Assembly: GCA_964036295.1 (NCBI GenBank)
Contig: OZ038470.1
Coordinates: 7,965,078 to 8,029,077, forward strand
Source: Plumapathes pennacea
Taxonomy: Eukaryota; Cnidaria; Anthozoa; Antipatharia; Myriopathidae
DNA length: 64,000 bases
Reading direction: 5' to 3'
Under the pieces are notes generated by a model. That model was not told the origin of the DNA, ran no database searches, and was given only the letters and a program-made list of their open reading frames with translations. Made by a program: the position numbers and the translations under genes. How positions within the stretch are numbered: the stretch's first letter is position 1; each line of letters begins with the position of its first letter. Below are positions 1 through 10,300 of the stretch, piece after piece.

Positions 1-455
1 GATGTGACAGAATGATCTGAACTACATGTATCTGACAGTTCATATTCATTTTCATGACATGGTGATGTAATTGGGGATGATGGGGGTTCAGTGTCGACAT
101 CAGATGGGTAGCACTGGTCAAACATTGTTTCCCTTTTTCTCCTTTTACCACAATTTAATCCATCAACCTGCACTCCTTTATCAGAGAGAACCTTGGATTC
201 TGTTTGAGCAGCAACAGTCTTTGTCACAACATATCTTGCCCCCACACAACACTGGGTTCCAATTTCTCTCGTAGATGGGGCCTGGCTAGATGCAGTGCTA
301 CTACCAGAATTATCAGTGCCATACTCATCATGGACTAACTCTTCCACTGAACTATCTCTACTGGTAGAGCTAGCATTTTGTTGCAGATGATGCAAAACCT
401 TATGATAAATAACAAATGTATGCAGTTGACAAGGAAAGCATGCAAGCTATGTTAT

Positions 456-486
<31 letters not shown>

Positions 487-1267
487 TAACAGTTCTTGTA
501 CGCATTTTGCAAAGCCTCAATATTGATAGTAAATTTACATAGTCATATGACTGTCCTTGTAGTATAAAACATCAGACCAGCAAATATATTAATATATACC
601 AAACTTGAGACAGCTGCATGTCTAAAACTCTTGACCACTACTGTATATGAGATAGATTCCTTTTAAATTATATCATTCCATCTTTAAGAGGTTGCTAACA
701 ATGAACAATTTTCGATCTAAATTTTTCAGTTCATGGCAACCGGTCAGTATGAAGAGAAATAATCATCCAAATATAAAGAGAAATGAGAACCTTACTGAAG
801 CACAAAAAACGGCAAGGGATATTGAAACAAACAAAGAGCACTTTATACCATCACTAAAACTTTTATTTGGTTCAAATACACGCAGGAAGCATACATGTGC
901 GGCATATGCGCTATCAAAAACTCACCTCTTCGTGCTGACGTTGGTTCGCACGCTTCTCGCTAGCTATTCTACTTTGCTTCAGCTGCGGTCCAAAAGGAAA
1001 CACTGACGGTACAGCTTCTCGTTTAAGGCGCCTTTTTGTTTTTTGCCCGACCAATAATTGTGCCTTTAAATCGGACTCAAAACAATCTTCGCTGAAATGC
1101 TCGCTGCACACATAGCAGTTCTCGTGTGGAGGCAAATTATCTCGACGAAGTCTAGCGATCCACGATTTTCTCAGGCCTTTCTCCTTTGGAATGCGGTGGT
1201 AACTAATTCTTTTATCGGATGACTTTGAAGAGTAATTCGTGCAGCCAGGGACACAACAATGAACCAT
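1..1267 (-). CDS. THAP-type zinc-finger protein, 5' part (runs off the window)
   Basis: Two exons fit: 926-1267 (start codon at 1265-1267) and 1-398, joined in phase 0 by a GTGAGT donor at 925-920 and an AG acceptor at 400-399. Exon 1 encodes a THAP zinc finger: an N-terminal CCVPGC pair of cysteines, a Trp in SWIARL, CSEHF supplying the last Cys and His, and the closing AVPSVF motif. THAP domains bind DNA and come from P-element-type transposases. Exon 2 stays open to the window edge for 132 codons and is Ser/Thr-rich and acidic, with a short basic KRRKRE patch that could be a nuclear signal. Frame and splice fit are clear, but the rest of the protein is not visible, so it could be a host regulator or a THAP-transposase derivative. 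The acceptor of exon 2 has a weak pyrimidine tract. Confidence 0.82.
457..486. repeat. (TAA)n microsatellite
   Basis: About ten TAA units, lying in the intron of the THAP gene. Confidence 0.9.
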
Positions 1268-1502
1268 GATTACTTCAAACAAATACTTGAAGCTCTTCAG
1301 ACCGAAACGTGGTTTGACGATATGACGTCACATATCAAACCGCTGACTGTTTCTGTTCCCGCGATGAATAAGCAAGATGGCGGCAGGTTTCCTGTTCCTC
1401 CGATGGGTTTTCTTTAAAAAATACTGAGACTTTTTCAAAAATACTCACCAAAACTGAGTCTAAACAGCATTTAGAAGAATAGGAAATTTACTTCAAATTA
1501 CC

Positions 1503-1785
1503 CCTGAGTTCCCCTTTAAAACTTGTCCCCCATTCCACGCTCATATTAAAACTAGTTCCCATTCCACGCTCACTTTAACACTAGTTCCCATTCCACGCTC
1601 ATATTAAGGGGGAGGGGGAGGGGGAGGACTAAGTTTCGGAAACAGGAGCCACTTTCGTTGTTCAACAAGGAGTGGTGGTGAAAACATAGCATTTTTTCAG
1701 AGTGTCCCACATACTTTTGGCCAGGATTGTAGTTCCATTCCACGCTCACTTTAAAACTTGTCCCCATTCCACGCTCACTTTAGTC
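1503..1785. repeat. short direct repeats sharing an ATTCCACGCTCA core
   Basis: Five copies of ATTCCACGCTCA followed by an A/T-rich TTAAA-type spacer and a TTCCC or TCCCC run. Three copies sit at about 34-bp spacing (about 1530-1605) and two more near 1735-1780, separated by a purine-rich GGGGGAGGGGGAG stretch. It lies between the divergent THAP gene and the micro-exon gene. No coding potential seen. Confidence 0.7.
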
Positions 1786-1903
1786 TTTTTCATAGCTCAA
1801 ACGCATACAATGGCCTGTTCTTCCTAGTTACTACTGACAAGCCTTTTGATAAGCAAATTTAAGAAAGAATCATGTAATAATTAAAACTAATGAATTTTAC
1901 AGC

Positions 1904-1910
1904 TATAAAT
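1904..1910 (+). promoter_or_regulatory. TATA-like box upstream of the micro-exon gene
   Basis: TATAAAT lies 69 bp before the start codon of the gene beginning at 1979. A start of transcription about 30 bp further on would leave a short leader. This is inference from sequence and spacing only. Confidence 0.4.
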
Positions 1911-1978
1911 ATATTAGCAAAGCTGCGCGTATTTTCACTTTAATCTTTTGTTCGCAAACGTGAAAAAAGCTCATCAAC

Positions 1979-3717
1979 ATGCCTCTGTTCAACGAGAATA
2001 TCACTGCAATCGAAGAATTGATAAAACGCATCGACGAAGAACCGATCCCGGTTCGAGATGAAACGGAGACACTCCATCAAATGTTATCTGTTGTGCTAAG
2101 CGACATGAAGAAACTGACCCCACAAGAGAAGGACATTCCATTATATAATTCCATGTGTAATAAGATGACCGTAATCATGTGCGGGTTGGGCGGACCTGAA
2201 CCAGAAGACGATGACGACGACATGGAAGACGGGGATAGTAATTGTCCCGATGCAGGCAGGTAAGTTAACAAGCAATCTTGAATGTTTTTTCTGTTTCACT
2301 TGACTTTTGTTCGCAAAGCCGTATACACAGTTTAAACAAATCATTTCACAAGCAAACTTGAATGTTTTTTCTGTTTCACTTGACTTTTGTTCTCAAAGCC
2401 GTATACACAGTTTAAACAAATCATTCACAAAATATCTTTCTTTTTCCTCAACAGCACCATACCACAGCACCATATGCCAACGGCGTTATCCAGCATTGCG
2501 GAGAGGTAAGTTAATCAATCTTGATTGTTCTTTCGTTTCACTTGACTTTTGTTCTCAAAGCCGTATACACAGTTTAAACAAATCATTCACAAAATATCTT
2601 TCTTTTTTTTTCTCAACAGCACCATACCACAGCACCATATGCCAACGGCGTTATCCAGCATTGCGGAGAGGTAAGTTAATCAATCTTGATTGTTCTTTCG
2701 TTTCACTTGACTTTTGTTCTCAAAGCCGTATACACAGTTTAAACAAATCATTCACAAAATATCTTTCTTTTTTTTTCTCAACAGCACCATACCACAGCAC
2801 CATATGCCAACGGCGTTATCCAGCATTGCGGAGAGGTAAGTTAATCAATCTTGATTGTTCTTTCGTTTCACTTGACTTTTGTTCTCAAAGCCGTATACAC
2901 AGTTTAAACAAATCATTCACAAAATATCTTTCTTTTTTTTTCTCAACAGCACCATACCACAGCACCATATGCCAACGGCGTTATCCAGCATTGCGGAGAG
3001 GTAAGTTAATCAATCTTGATTGTTCTTTCGTTTCACTTGACTTTTGTTCTCAAAGCCGTATACACAGTTTAAACAAATCATTCACAAAATATCTTTCTTT
3101 TTTTTTCCCAACAGCACCATACCACAGCACCATATGCCAACGGCGTTATCCAGCATTGCGGAGAGGTAAGTTAATCAATCTTGATTGTTCTTTTCGTTTC
3201 ACTTGACTTTTGTTCTCAAAGCCGTATACACAGTTTAAACAAATCATTCACAAAATATCTTTCTTTTTTTTTCTCAACAGCACCATACCACAGCACCATA
3301 TGCCAACGGCGTTATCCAGCATTGCGGAGAGGTAAGTTAATCAATCTTGATTGTTCTTTCGTTTCACTTGACTTTTGTTCTCAAAGCCGTATACACAGTT
3401 TAAACAAATCATTCACAAAATATCTTTCTTTTTTTTTCTCAACAGCACCATACCACAGCACCATATGCCAACGGCGTTATCCAGCATTGCGGAGAGGTAA
3501 GTTAATCAATCTTGATTGTTCTTTCGTTTCACTTGACTTTTGTTCTCAAAGCCGTATACACAGTTTAAACAAATCATTCACAAAATATCTTTCTTTTTGC
3601 CTCAACAGCACCATACCACCTACAGAATATGTTGACCTAATAGATTGGTCGGAATCGTCAACTGATGACATGTCTCAATTCGACATTGATAAAATTCTTG
3701 ATTCTCTCTTGAATTAG
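1979..3717 (+). CDS. unrecognised acidic protein with seven identical 17-residue exon-encoded repeats
   Basis: Nine coding exons fit: 1979-2259, then seven 51-bp exons (2455-2505, 2620-2670, 2785-2835, 2950-3000, 3115-3165, 3281-3331, 3446-3496), then 3609-3717 ending in TAG. Every donor is G|GTAAGTTAA and every internal acceptor is a T-rich tract ending CAACAG; all junctions are phase 2, giving 248 residues. Exon 1 encodes about 93 residues with a helix-prone N-terminus and a Glu/Asp tail (PEPEDDDDDMEDGD). Each internal exon adds STIPQHHMPTALSSIAE with no change between copies. The last exon starts with the same 11 bases, then encodes a unique acidic end, DMSQFDIDKILDSLLN. Any retained intron gives a stop two codons after the exon (AGG TAA). 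I do not recognise the family. An acidic, intrinsically disordered regulator is possible but not shown. Confidence 0.75.
2340..3608. repeat. tandem array of about 165-bp exon-plus-intron units
   Basis: Exon starts are spaced 165, 165, 165, 165, 166, 165 and 163 bp. Each unit is a 51-bp exon plus an about 114-bp intron, and copies differ by only a few bases, mostly in the T-tract before the acceptor. The intron-derived half is also partly duplicated inside intron 1 (from about 2280). Near-identity of introns as well as exons means recent amplification or homogenisation by unequal exchange. Confidence 0.95.
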
Positions 3718-4261
3718 GATCGATGTCGAATTGAGACTTGTCGATGTTCCTTAGCGGACCAAATCCTACATTTGGATCAATGGCTAAGCTTCTTGGCAAA
3801 CAAGCGCTCAAAGGAATTGTTGACAATATAAAACATTAACATTGCTACATGTAAAATTTCATAACACATATCTTTTTTCATTAAAAATGTTTTTCAATAT
3901 CACTTTGTTGTGCATTTTCATTTCAATTTCCCCACGGTACCCGTCCCATAGCTACCCTGCATCTCAAATTGATCAATCAATCATAACATGAAAGCGAGGC
4001 AATCTGTCCCAACTGGTTACCTAGAAACCACATGTTGACCTTAGAAACGCAAGATTTTACGTATCGAACGCGCCAACCAATTTGGCGCCAAAATTATCCC
4101 TAACTAAATTAATATTTAAATCTTAAAATTTACCCATAATAATCTATGCATATCGATTACCTAGACACGTCATCTTGAATGCTAATGCCTATATTTACGT
4201 GACATGAAAGCGAGGCATTTTGTCCGGATTGGTCAGACCAAACTACTATTAAAGATTGCTA
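3718..4261. other. 3' flank without a recognised gene
   Basis: AT-rich sequence after the stop of the micro-exon gene. An ATTAAA-like signal lies near 3880. Nothing else supportable seen. Confidence 0.4.
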
Positions 4262-5060
4262 CTCTTCCACATTCGTTGCTGCTTGGTGCAAAGACTACCA
4301 AAGAAAACTTTCCTGACTATGAGCCGGATACTACTGACTTTTAATAAAATAATTGAAATTGAGCGTCTGTAGGATTCCATTGATAAAACATCATTCGAAT
4401 TTAAGCCTTTCTCTCCCGAGAGTGATCAACACATATCATAACATGGCTATTATTATTAACATATTAATAATTATTAATCTCAGATGACAGTTGGTCACAG
4501 TATCAGCACATAACCCATACACTTTAGTTCCCAAAAAGCTGAGAAACATTCAAATCAGGAGAGCATCATGATAAAGCTGAACTGTGAATGTTTTGTTTGT
4601 TTATTGGTTTTATTCACAAACAATCTCAATGGAATGTAGTGACTCAGAAGTTCGCGATTTTGTTGCTATGCTGCAAACAGTCCCTTTTAACTCGTGAATA
4701 CGAAGCAATGAACGAGTTATTGTGAGAGGGGGGATTTTTTTTCACTCGCCCAGTCGTTCTATGGGTGTAAACCGGGTTGCACTGACTAGTTCATAACGCT
4801 GGCGCAGGCCCTGCCAAACAAATTAGCGGCCTTGACTGAGAATACTCAACCGCCGAAACAGAGGTAAGGACTTTGAGAATCGCAAAACTTTGGCTAAAAT
4901 CACAGTAATGGTATGACCTCAATGCTTTTATTTTTCAATGCTATATACAGAAGATGATAGATCTATAACGTTTCTATTCACGAGTTGGTTCACAGGACTA
5001 GCCTTGATTTACACTGGGATTACGTCAAGCAATGCGCGCGGTCTGGGGATAGTGAGAGTC
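4262..5060 (+). repeat. dispersed repeat, copy 1
   Basis: Two blocks match blocks near 35 kb. 4262-4550 matches about 35822-36090 (shared landmarks GCCGGATACTACTGACTTT and TCTCTCCCGAGAGTGATCAA). 4565-5060 matches about 35178-35430 (shared AATGTAGTGAC and GCACGGTCTGGGGA-like ends). The blocks are in the opposite order in the second copy. No open frame seen; family unknown. Confidence 0.6.
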
Positions 5061-5167
5061 AGGTAACCGCAGGCTGGAGGCTGGTGCTGACTTTTTTTGC
5101 GGCCTATTGCAAATGCGTCGATCAATTCGAAACTTCGACAAGATTCTTCTCTCTCTGGAAGCAAATA

Positions 5168-5336
5168 CAGTCGAAACCCGCTATTTTGAAATCCCACGGG
5201 ACATGAAAAAAAGTTCGAAATAGTGGGGTTTCGAAATGACTGAAAAAAATATATATACACGGAGATTCGGCTTGACTTAGAAATAACGGGGATTTCGAAT
5301 TATCCAAGTTCGAAATAGCGAGGTTCGACTGTATAG
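5168..5336. mobile_element. pogo/Tigger-like MITE
   Basis: Imperfect palindrome with ends of the form ACAGTCGAAACCCGCTATTT / CGAGGTTCGACTGTA. The same element in inverted orientation is at 11306-11481 and a diverged relative at 9026-9197. CAGT ends next to TA fit Tc1/mariner-superfamily elements; the pogo assignment is inference. Confidence 0.7.
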
Positions 5337-6250
5337 ATCAACTTCAATCTGAGATTTTATTGCAAAACGACATATCGGTGTGGCTGAAGGTGGTGAGACT
5401 CTCACTATTACCACTGCACAGCTATGGAACACTATTATTACAGGGCTATAACAGACTTTAGAGGTAAAGCTTACTTTAATCCAACTTCTGCGGTGATGTT
5501 CTGTTTACAAGAACAAGTATAACTCTCCTAGTCAGTACAGGTACGAGTAACCAACCCCAACTCTGACTCTACTCTAGTTTCGAGCTCACGTATTTGACCA
5601 TCAAGTGTTAAGTCGTCAAAGCGATTACTAACGGCTTTTCACACGAACCGAATAGAGAACAAAGGGATAGGAAATAGATTTAGCCTAAGTCACATTCGGA
5701 ACTCACATTTCCAAATGGACTTTTTCGCTAGGATGTCGTAAACACTCAAGTGGTTTCTCTACTTGATTAATGCACTTATCCTAAAATAACACTAACACAT
5801 TTCGATATGATTGGTTATAGATCTGAAGGAAGAGAAGGTGCTGGCACGCCTACATTATTCATTTCCTAAGACAGGATCTTTCATTAATAACAAGATTAAT
5901 TAGATTTCCTGGGGAAGGCCTCAGTGCTAGTCACTGTAAACAACAACGTAATATTTGATTAAACATCTATACCAACTCCTTCAATTGTCAACAAAAGAAC
6001 GCCAGTTTTCTAATTCATTCGCTTCCATAACTACGGAAAGTTACTCCAATACTACAACACTATTGATTTAAGCATTCGTTAATTACCAACCGTTGGGTCT
6101 TTCAGAAACGCACTAAAGTCGAATATCTTAAACAATCAACAGGATTTAGCACATTTCAATCCATAATTTAATTTTTTTATACGTTAGTTCTTATTGCTTT
6201 CATTATACCTACATTGTATTTTAATCTTAGCATAAGTTTTTATAATGTAC
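5337..6250. other. stretch without recognised features
   Basis: AT-rich single-copy-looking sequence. No coding exon or clear repeat was identified. Confidence 0.4.
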
Positions 6251-6494
6251 TGGGCCCGGTTTTTCAAAGCACGATTACGCTAATCCTGGATTAAGTCTAA
6301 ACTTTCTTGTCATTTTTTAGCCTGAAAACGTGAAAGTTTTGTCCACAACGACTTTCTTGATAACGCTTTAAGCTGGAAAAAGCTTTCTAATCCATCTTCG
6401 AACAAAACCCTGCAGTTTATTGGGAGAGAGGTCGAGAGAAAGAATTTCGTTAATCCTGGATTAGCTTAATCGACTTTCGAAAAACCGGGCCCTG
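6251..6494. mobile_element. MITE with CGGGCCC-type inverted ends
   Basis: Ends GGGCCCGGTTTTTCAAAG and CTTTCGAAAAACCGGGCCC are near-perfect inverted repeats, and the inner TTAATCCTGGATTA motifs also mirror each other. A partial relative of the left end is near 7323. Non-coding. Confidence 0.8.
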
Positions 6495-6560
6495 TAGGTT
6501 AAGAGCCACTTGTTTGTTAGTACTTTGTACTCTTTTGTGATTCCCTCGTTAAATAAAGTC

Positions 6561-6605
6561 TTTACTTACTTACTTATTTACTTACTTACTTACTCACTTA
6601 CTCGC
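6561..6605. repeat. (CTTA)n microsatellite
   Basis: About ten imperfect CTTA/ACTT units, just after an AATAAAG that looks like a decayed retroelement tail. Confidence 0.8.
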
Positions 6606-7389
6606 ATGGACCGGTATGTTGCCGACTTTTGACAAGCATTGACAGCAAACTCCGGAACTCAGCGAATCACGAAACTCGAAATACACACAAAAGGGTAGTG
6701 GCCAATCACAGACAATTTCAATGAATCGCGCAGACGCTGCTCACAGTGCCTGAACAGGGAATGTGTAATCTAAGTACATCACTATGATGTATATACAACG
6801 CGATCCAGTTGGCTATTCCCAAATGTGACCGCTTAAATAGAGATTCAACTGTGTCAATCTTTAACGAGTGTCAACCTTTTGTCCAAACTGCAAGAGAGGG
6901 CATGATTCATAGCTTTTAAGTTTCACCGATTGTAAAATGGGTTGCAAAGATGCCCATCATGAGCTTGATATTAATCTCAAGAGCTCTTTGCACTTTTAGC
7001 CTAACTTTGTTCAAGAGCTCTTTGCAGTGATAGGTCCCTTCCTTAGATGTAAATATCTATTCTGCAATTTTTAACTGTGTATTTTTAGTCAGTTATATAT
7101 GTTTTTTGGTATTAACCCTATAGCTTTAGCTCTAGTTTTACGTTGTAGGACCTCCCTGAAAATCACTTAGGTGAGCGGAACTTCCTACTAAAACATGCTA
7201 TCACTTTGGAAATGCATCTTATGCTCTCGTATCGATTTTATCTACAAAATCTATCTTTAACATCTCGGTGGATGGCTGGGTGAATTAAAGGCATGTATTT
7301 GCACGAGCCTCCCCAACTCACCCCCGGCCCAGGTTTTCAAAGCACAATTGACAAGCTAGTCGTGAATTATGTCTGAACTCTCCTATCAG

Positions 7390-10300
7390 TTACTCCAGAG
7401 GATATCTTGATCGAGTGTCACCTCCCAACCTCCCCTCGTCCATTTGCTGGAGGTACCACAATCTCTTCAACGCCCCCTGCAATGCTCCTGCAAATCCATG
7501 TTTCCTAGCAACCTTTTCAGCTCGTTCAAGTGCTTCGATCCCTGCAGGAGAACGGAGTGTAAGATGTTGTCATGTTTCTTAAGCTAGCGACGTTAACTGT
7601 GAACAGTTTAGAATAAAAGGAAACAACACAGATGATCAAACCAATGTCCTCATTGATAACTCGAATTTCGTTTTTGTCCAGCAAACGCCGTATGAAGTTA
7701 GAAGGCTCTTAGTTCGAACTGTCTGCGGATTCCAATAAGTCTGCGGAAACAGACTGATTTTCCGCCTGTTATTTCATCCTTGTGACCAGATTTCTCCATC
7801 TGGGGGTGGGGTAGGAAACGAACCCGGGAACGCGGATGCTGTCGTTTTGAGAGGCTGAAAGTACCATCTGCCTAATTGAACAGACAAACGACTTCACTTT
7901 GAGGATAATCTCTTCAAAACTCAAGAAGCACCGCGTGTGGAACTGTATGAAACATAGCGCCTGTGCAAGCCCGATGTTTCCTGCCTGGAATTCCTCTACT
8001 GGCATTTCCGAAGTCCCTGCTGCCTTTATTTAAAAGCAAGGACTAGCTTGAACGAATGCGCACACAATTTCGTAAGAATGGTGTACAATCAACTCTCTCT
8101 AAGCGGACACCTCTCAAAGGCGGACAGCAAATTTGGTCCCTGTTGAATTTCACTTGTTTCTCTGTAACCGAACTCTCTCTAAGACGGACAGCAGAAACCT
8201 TTTCCAAATTTTTGGTTCAAGAAACCTCTTAAAGCAGACACCGGATTTTAAAACAGACCCGAAATCTGACAACCAGACCTGACAGTAGAGAGTAATCAAT
8301 GCACATCGTATCGGTATTACATTTAGCGGTGATAGACGATCATACCTGCATCGGTAATACCCATCCGAATGAAGTAGTCTGCTTTCCCAATGAAAAACAA
8401 CGGCAGAGGCCACGGCGGGCACCGGTGCAGATACTGCTGTTCAAACATCACCATGATGCTCCATGCTTTCTCGAGGTTCCCCCCTGGCACAGGTTCGTGC
8501 ATTTCGGGCGACCTAAAAGGGGAAGACTTCAGGTACAAGCCAACTCGTCTGCTGTGAACTCTTAAGGGAAGTCGGGGAACTAAATGTCCGGCTTGATAGT
8601 CCCAATGCGCCAGGGCAAGGTGGAATTCCATATCTGCAAAGACTGCAGCGTCGCTTGTGATAGAATCAGACGTTAATCTTGCTGACACGCATGTACCGAT
8701 GTTGTAGTGCAGAAGAGCACTGTATTTGGACGGCTCGAATGGCTCAAGCATCTATAATAGAAGAACAACTGTAAGTGCAATCAATGCCTAACACAGATAA
8801 AGCAGTTTCCGGCTAACTGTCGAAAGTAACCACGTGATTGCCTTGGTGCGTTTGCTTCGCTTTCGGATTGGTCCAAACAAGTTTGGAAGCATTTGTGGCC
8901 AGTCAGAACAAAATCAAATTAAACCTAATTGCGATATTCTCACGCAAGGGAGCAAACGGTAATGGCGCTTTCTTGCACTGCTGATTTGTCTCTACTTCAA
9001 AGCAAAATCAATCGTAAATTACAATACAGCCCCGCTAACTCGAACTCGGTTAACTCGAACTCCCCGCTATCTTGAACTCAAACCCATTTCCCTTGGATTT
9101 CCCTTTCAGTCATTTACTATCGGCTAATTTGAATTCCCGCTAACTCGATCTATTCTCTTTTCCCTCGGGAGTTCGATTTAGCGGGGTTCTACTGTAGTCC
9201 TGTTTCAGCCTCTGCGATTGCAGTTATTACTATTTTGGTTCTAATTTTCGACAGTCATTAAAGCACCGGTCTATCTCGATACACCAGCAAGGCCTGGTTG
9301 CTGATCTGTTCGCACACGAGAGTATCCCTTCAATAGGTTCCATTTAAGAAATGTTTTAACTCTTACCTGACGTGCAGACAAGAAGCACTCGTTAGCCAAA
9401 TCAAAGCTTCCTTTGCGCATGTGCGCACCACCAAAAATAATATTGGCGTATCCCGTGATGAGACGATCGTTGACAAAATTGTGGCGGGAACACAGCTGAC
9501 ATGCATCTTTGGCAAGATCCTCGGCCTTTTTGATATCATCGCGCACGAGTAAAGCATCGCATTCCTGTCAAGTAAAACAAAAGAAAGAAGAAGGAAGCAA
9601 GAAAGAAAAGAAAAAAAGAGAAAAAAAAAAGTTAAAAGTGACACACAGATAACTATATATTTTTATGCTTTTCATTTCACTTTTCGTTGCAATAAGATTT
9701 TCAAAAATGTGCAGATATTTTCACCAATCCTTCGTTGTGTACGGGTGCTGATTCTGGTTACGAATCTAAACACTAAGTGATACTGGTCTACAAACTACGC
9801 ATCACGTTTTACAATGATACATTGTTTTCTTCGACTAATAGAAATTGTACCAGCATGAAACATGACAGGTCAACTATTACTTACGTTAAGGAGAACCATG
9901 GCAAGCAATTCTTCATAGTCAGTATTCTTGTGAATCCAAACTGCAAGTCGCTCTCGAAAATCCCTGAGCTCCTCGATAAGGCCTGGAATGGTAGGGACAC
10001 GTCACGGTCAAACTGTCAAAGTCATTTCGATTGCAGGCTCGGACCAGATTGGTGGACAATCTTCATAGCTTTGTTCTGAATGATCATAAATTAGTGTACT
10101 CTCTGCACTCAATATTTCCTGCTTCGAAATGACTTTAAACAAACATTCACTTTCAAATACCAGTCTAAAACCTCTTTCGATAAAACAAGTTCTGACCGAC
10201 TGAACAACCCCTTCTAGATACCATTTTAAAGACGTTAAACACACCCAAGATCTAACTTTAATTTTTACAAACCTAAGGAGCTTGAATTGGGTCACATAAA

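Noticed and set aside
2340-3608. CRISPR-like regular repeat array
   Set aside because: The units are identical throughout, with no unique spacers, and contain splice sites. The DNA is eukaryotic.
2307-3717. Long plus-strand open frames (299 and 178 codons) with a 55-residue repeat
   Set aside because: They read straight through introns in a frame different from that of the spliced gene. They are long only because the 165-bp unit is a multiple of three and has no stop in that frame.
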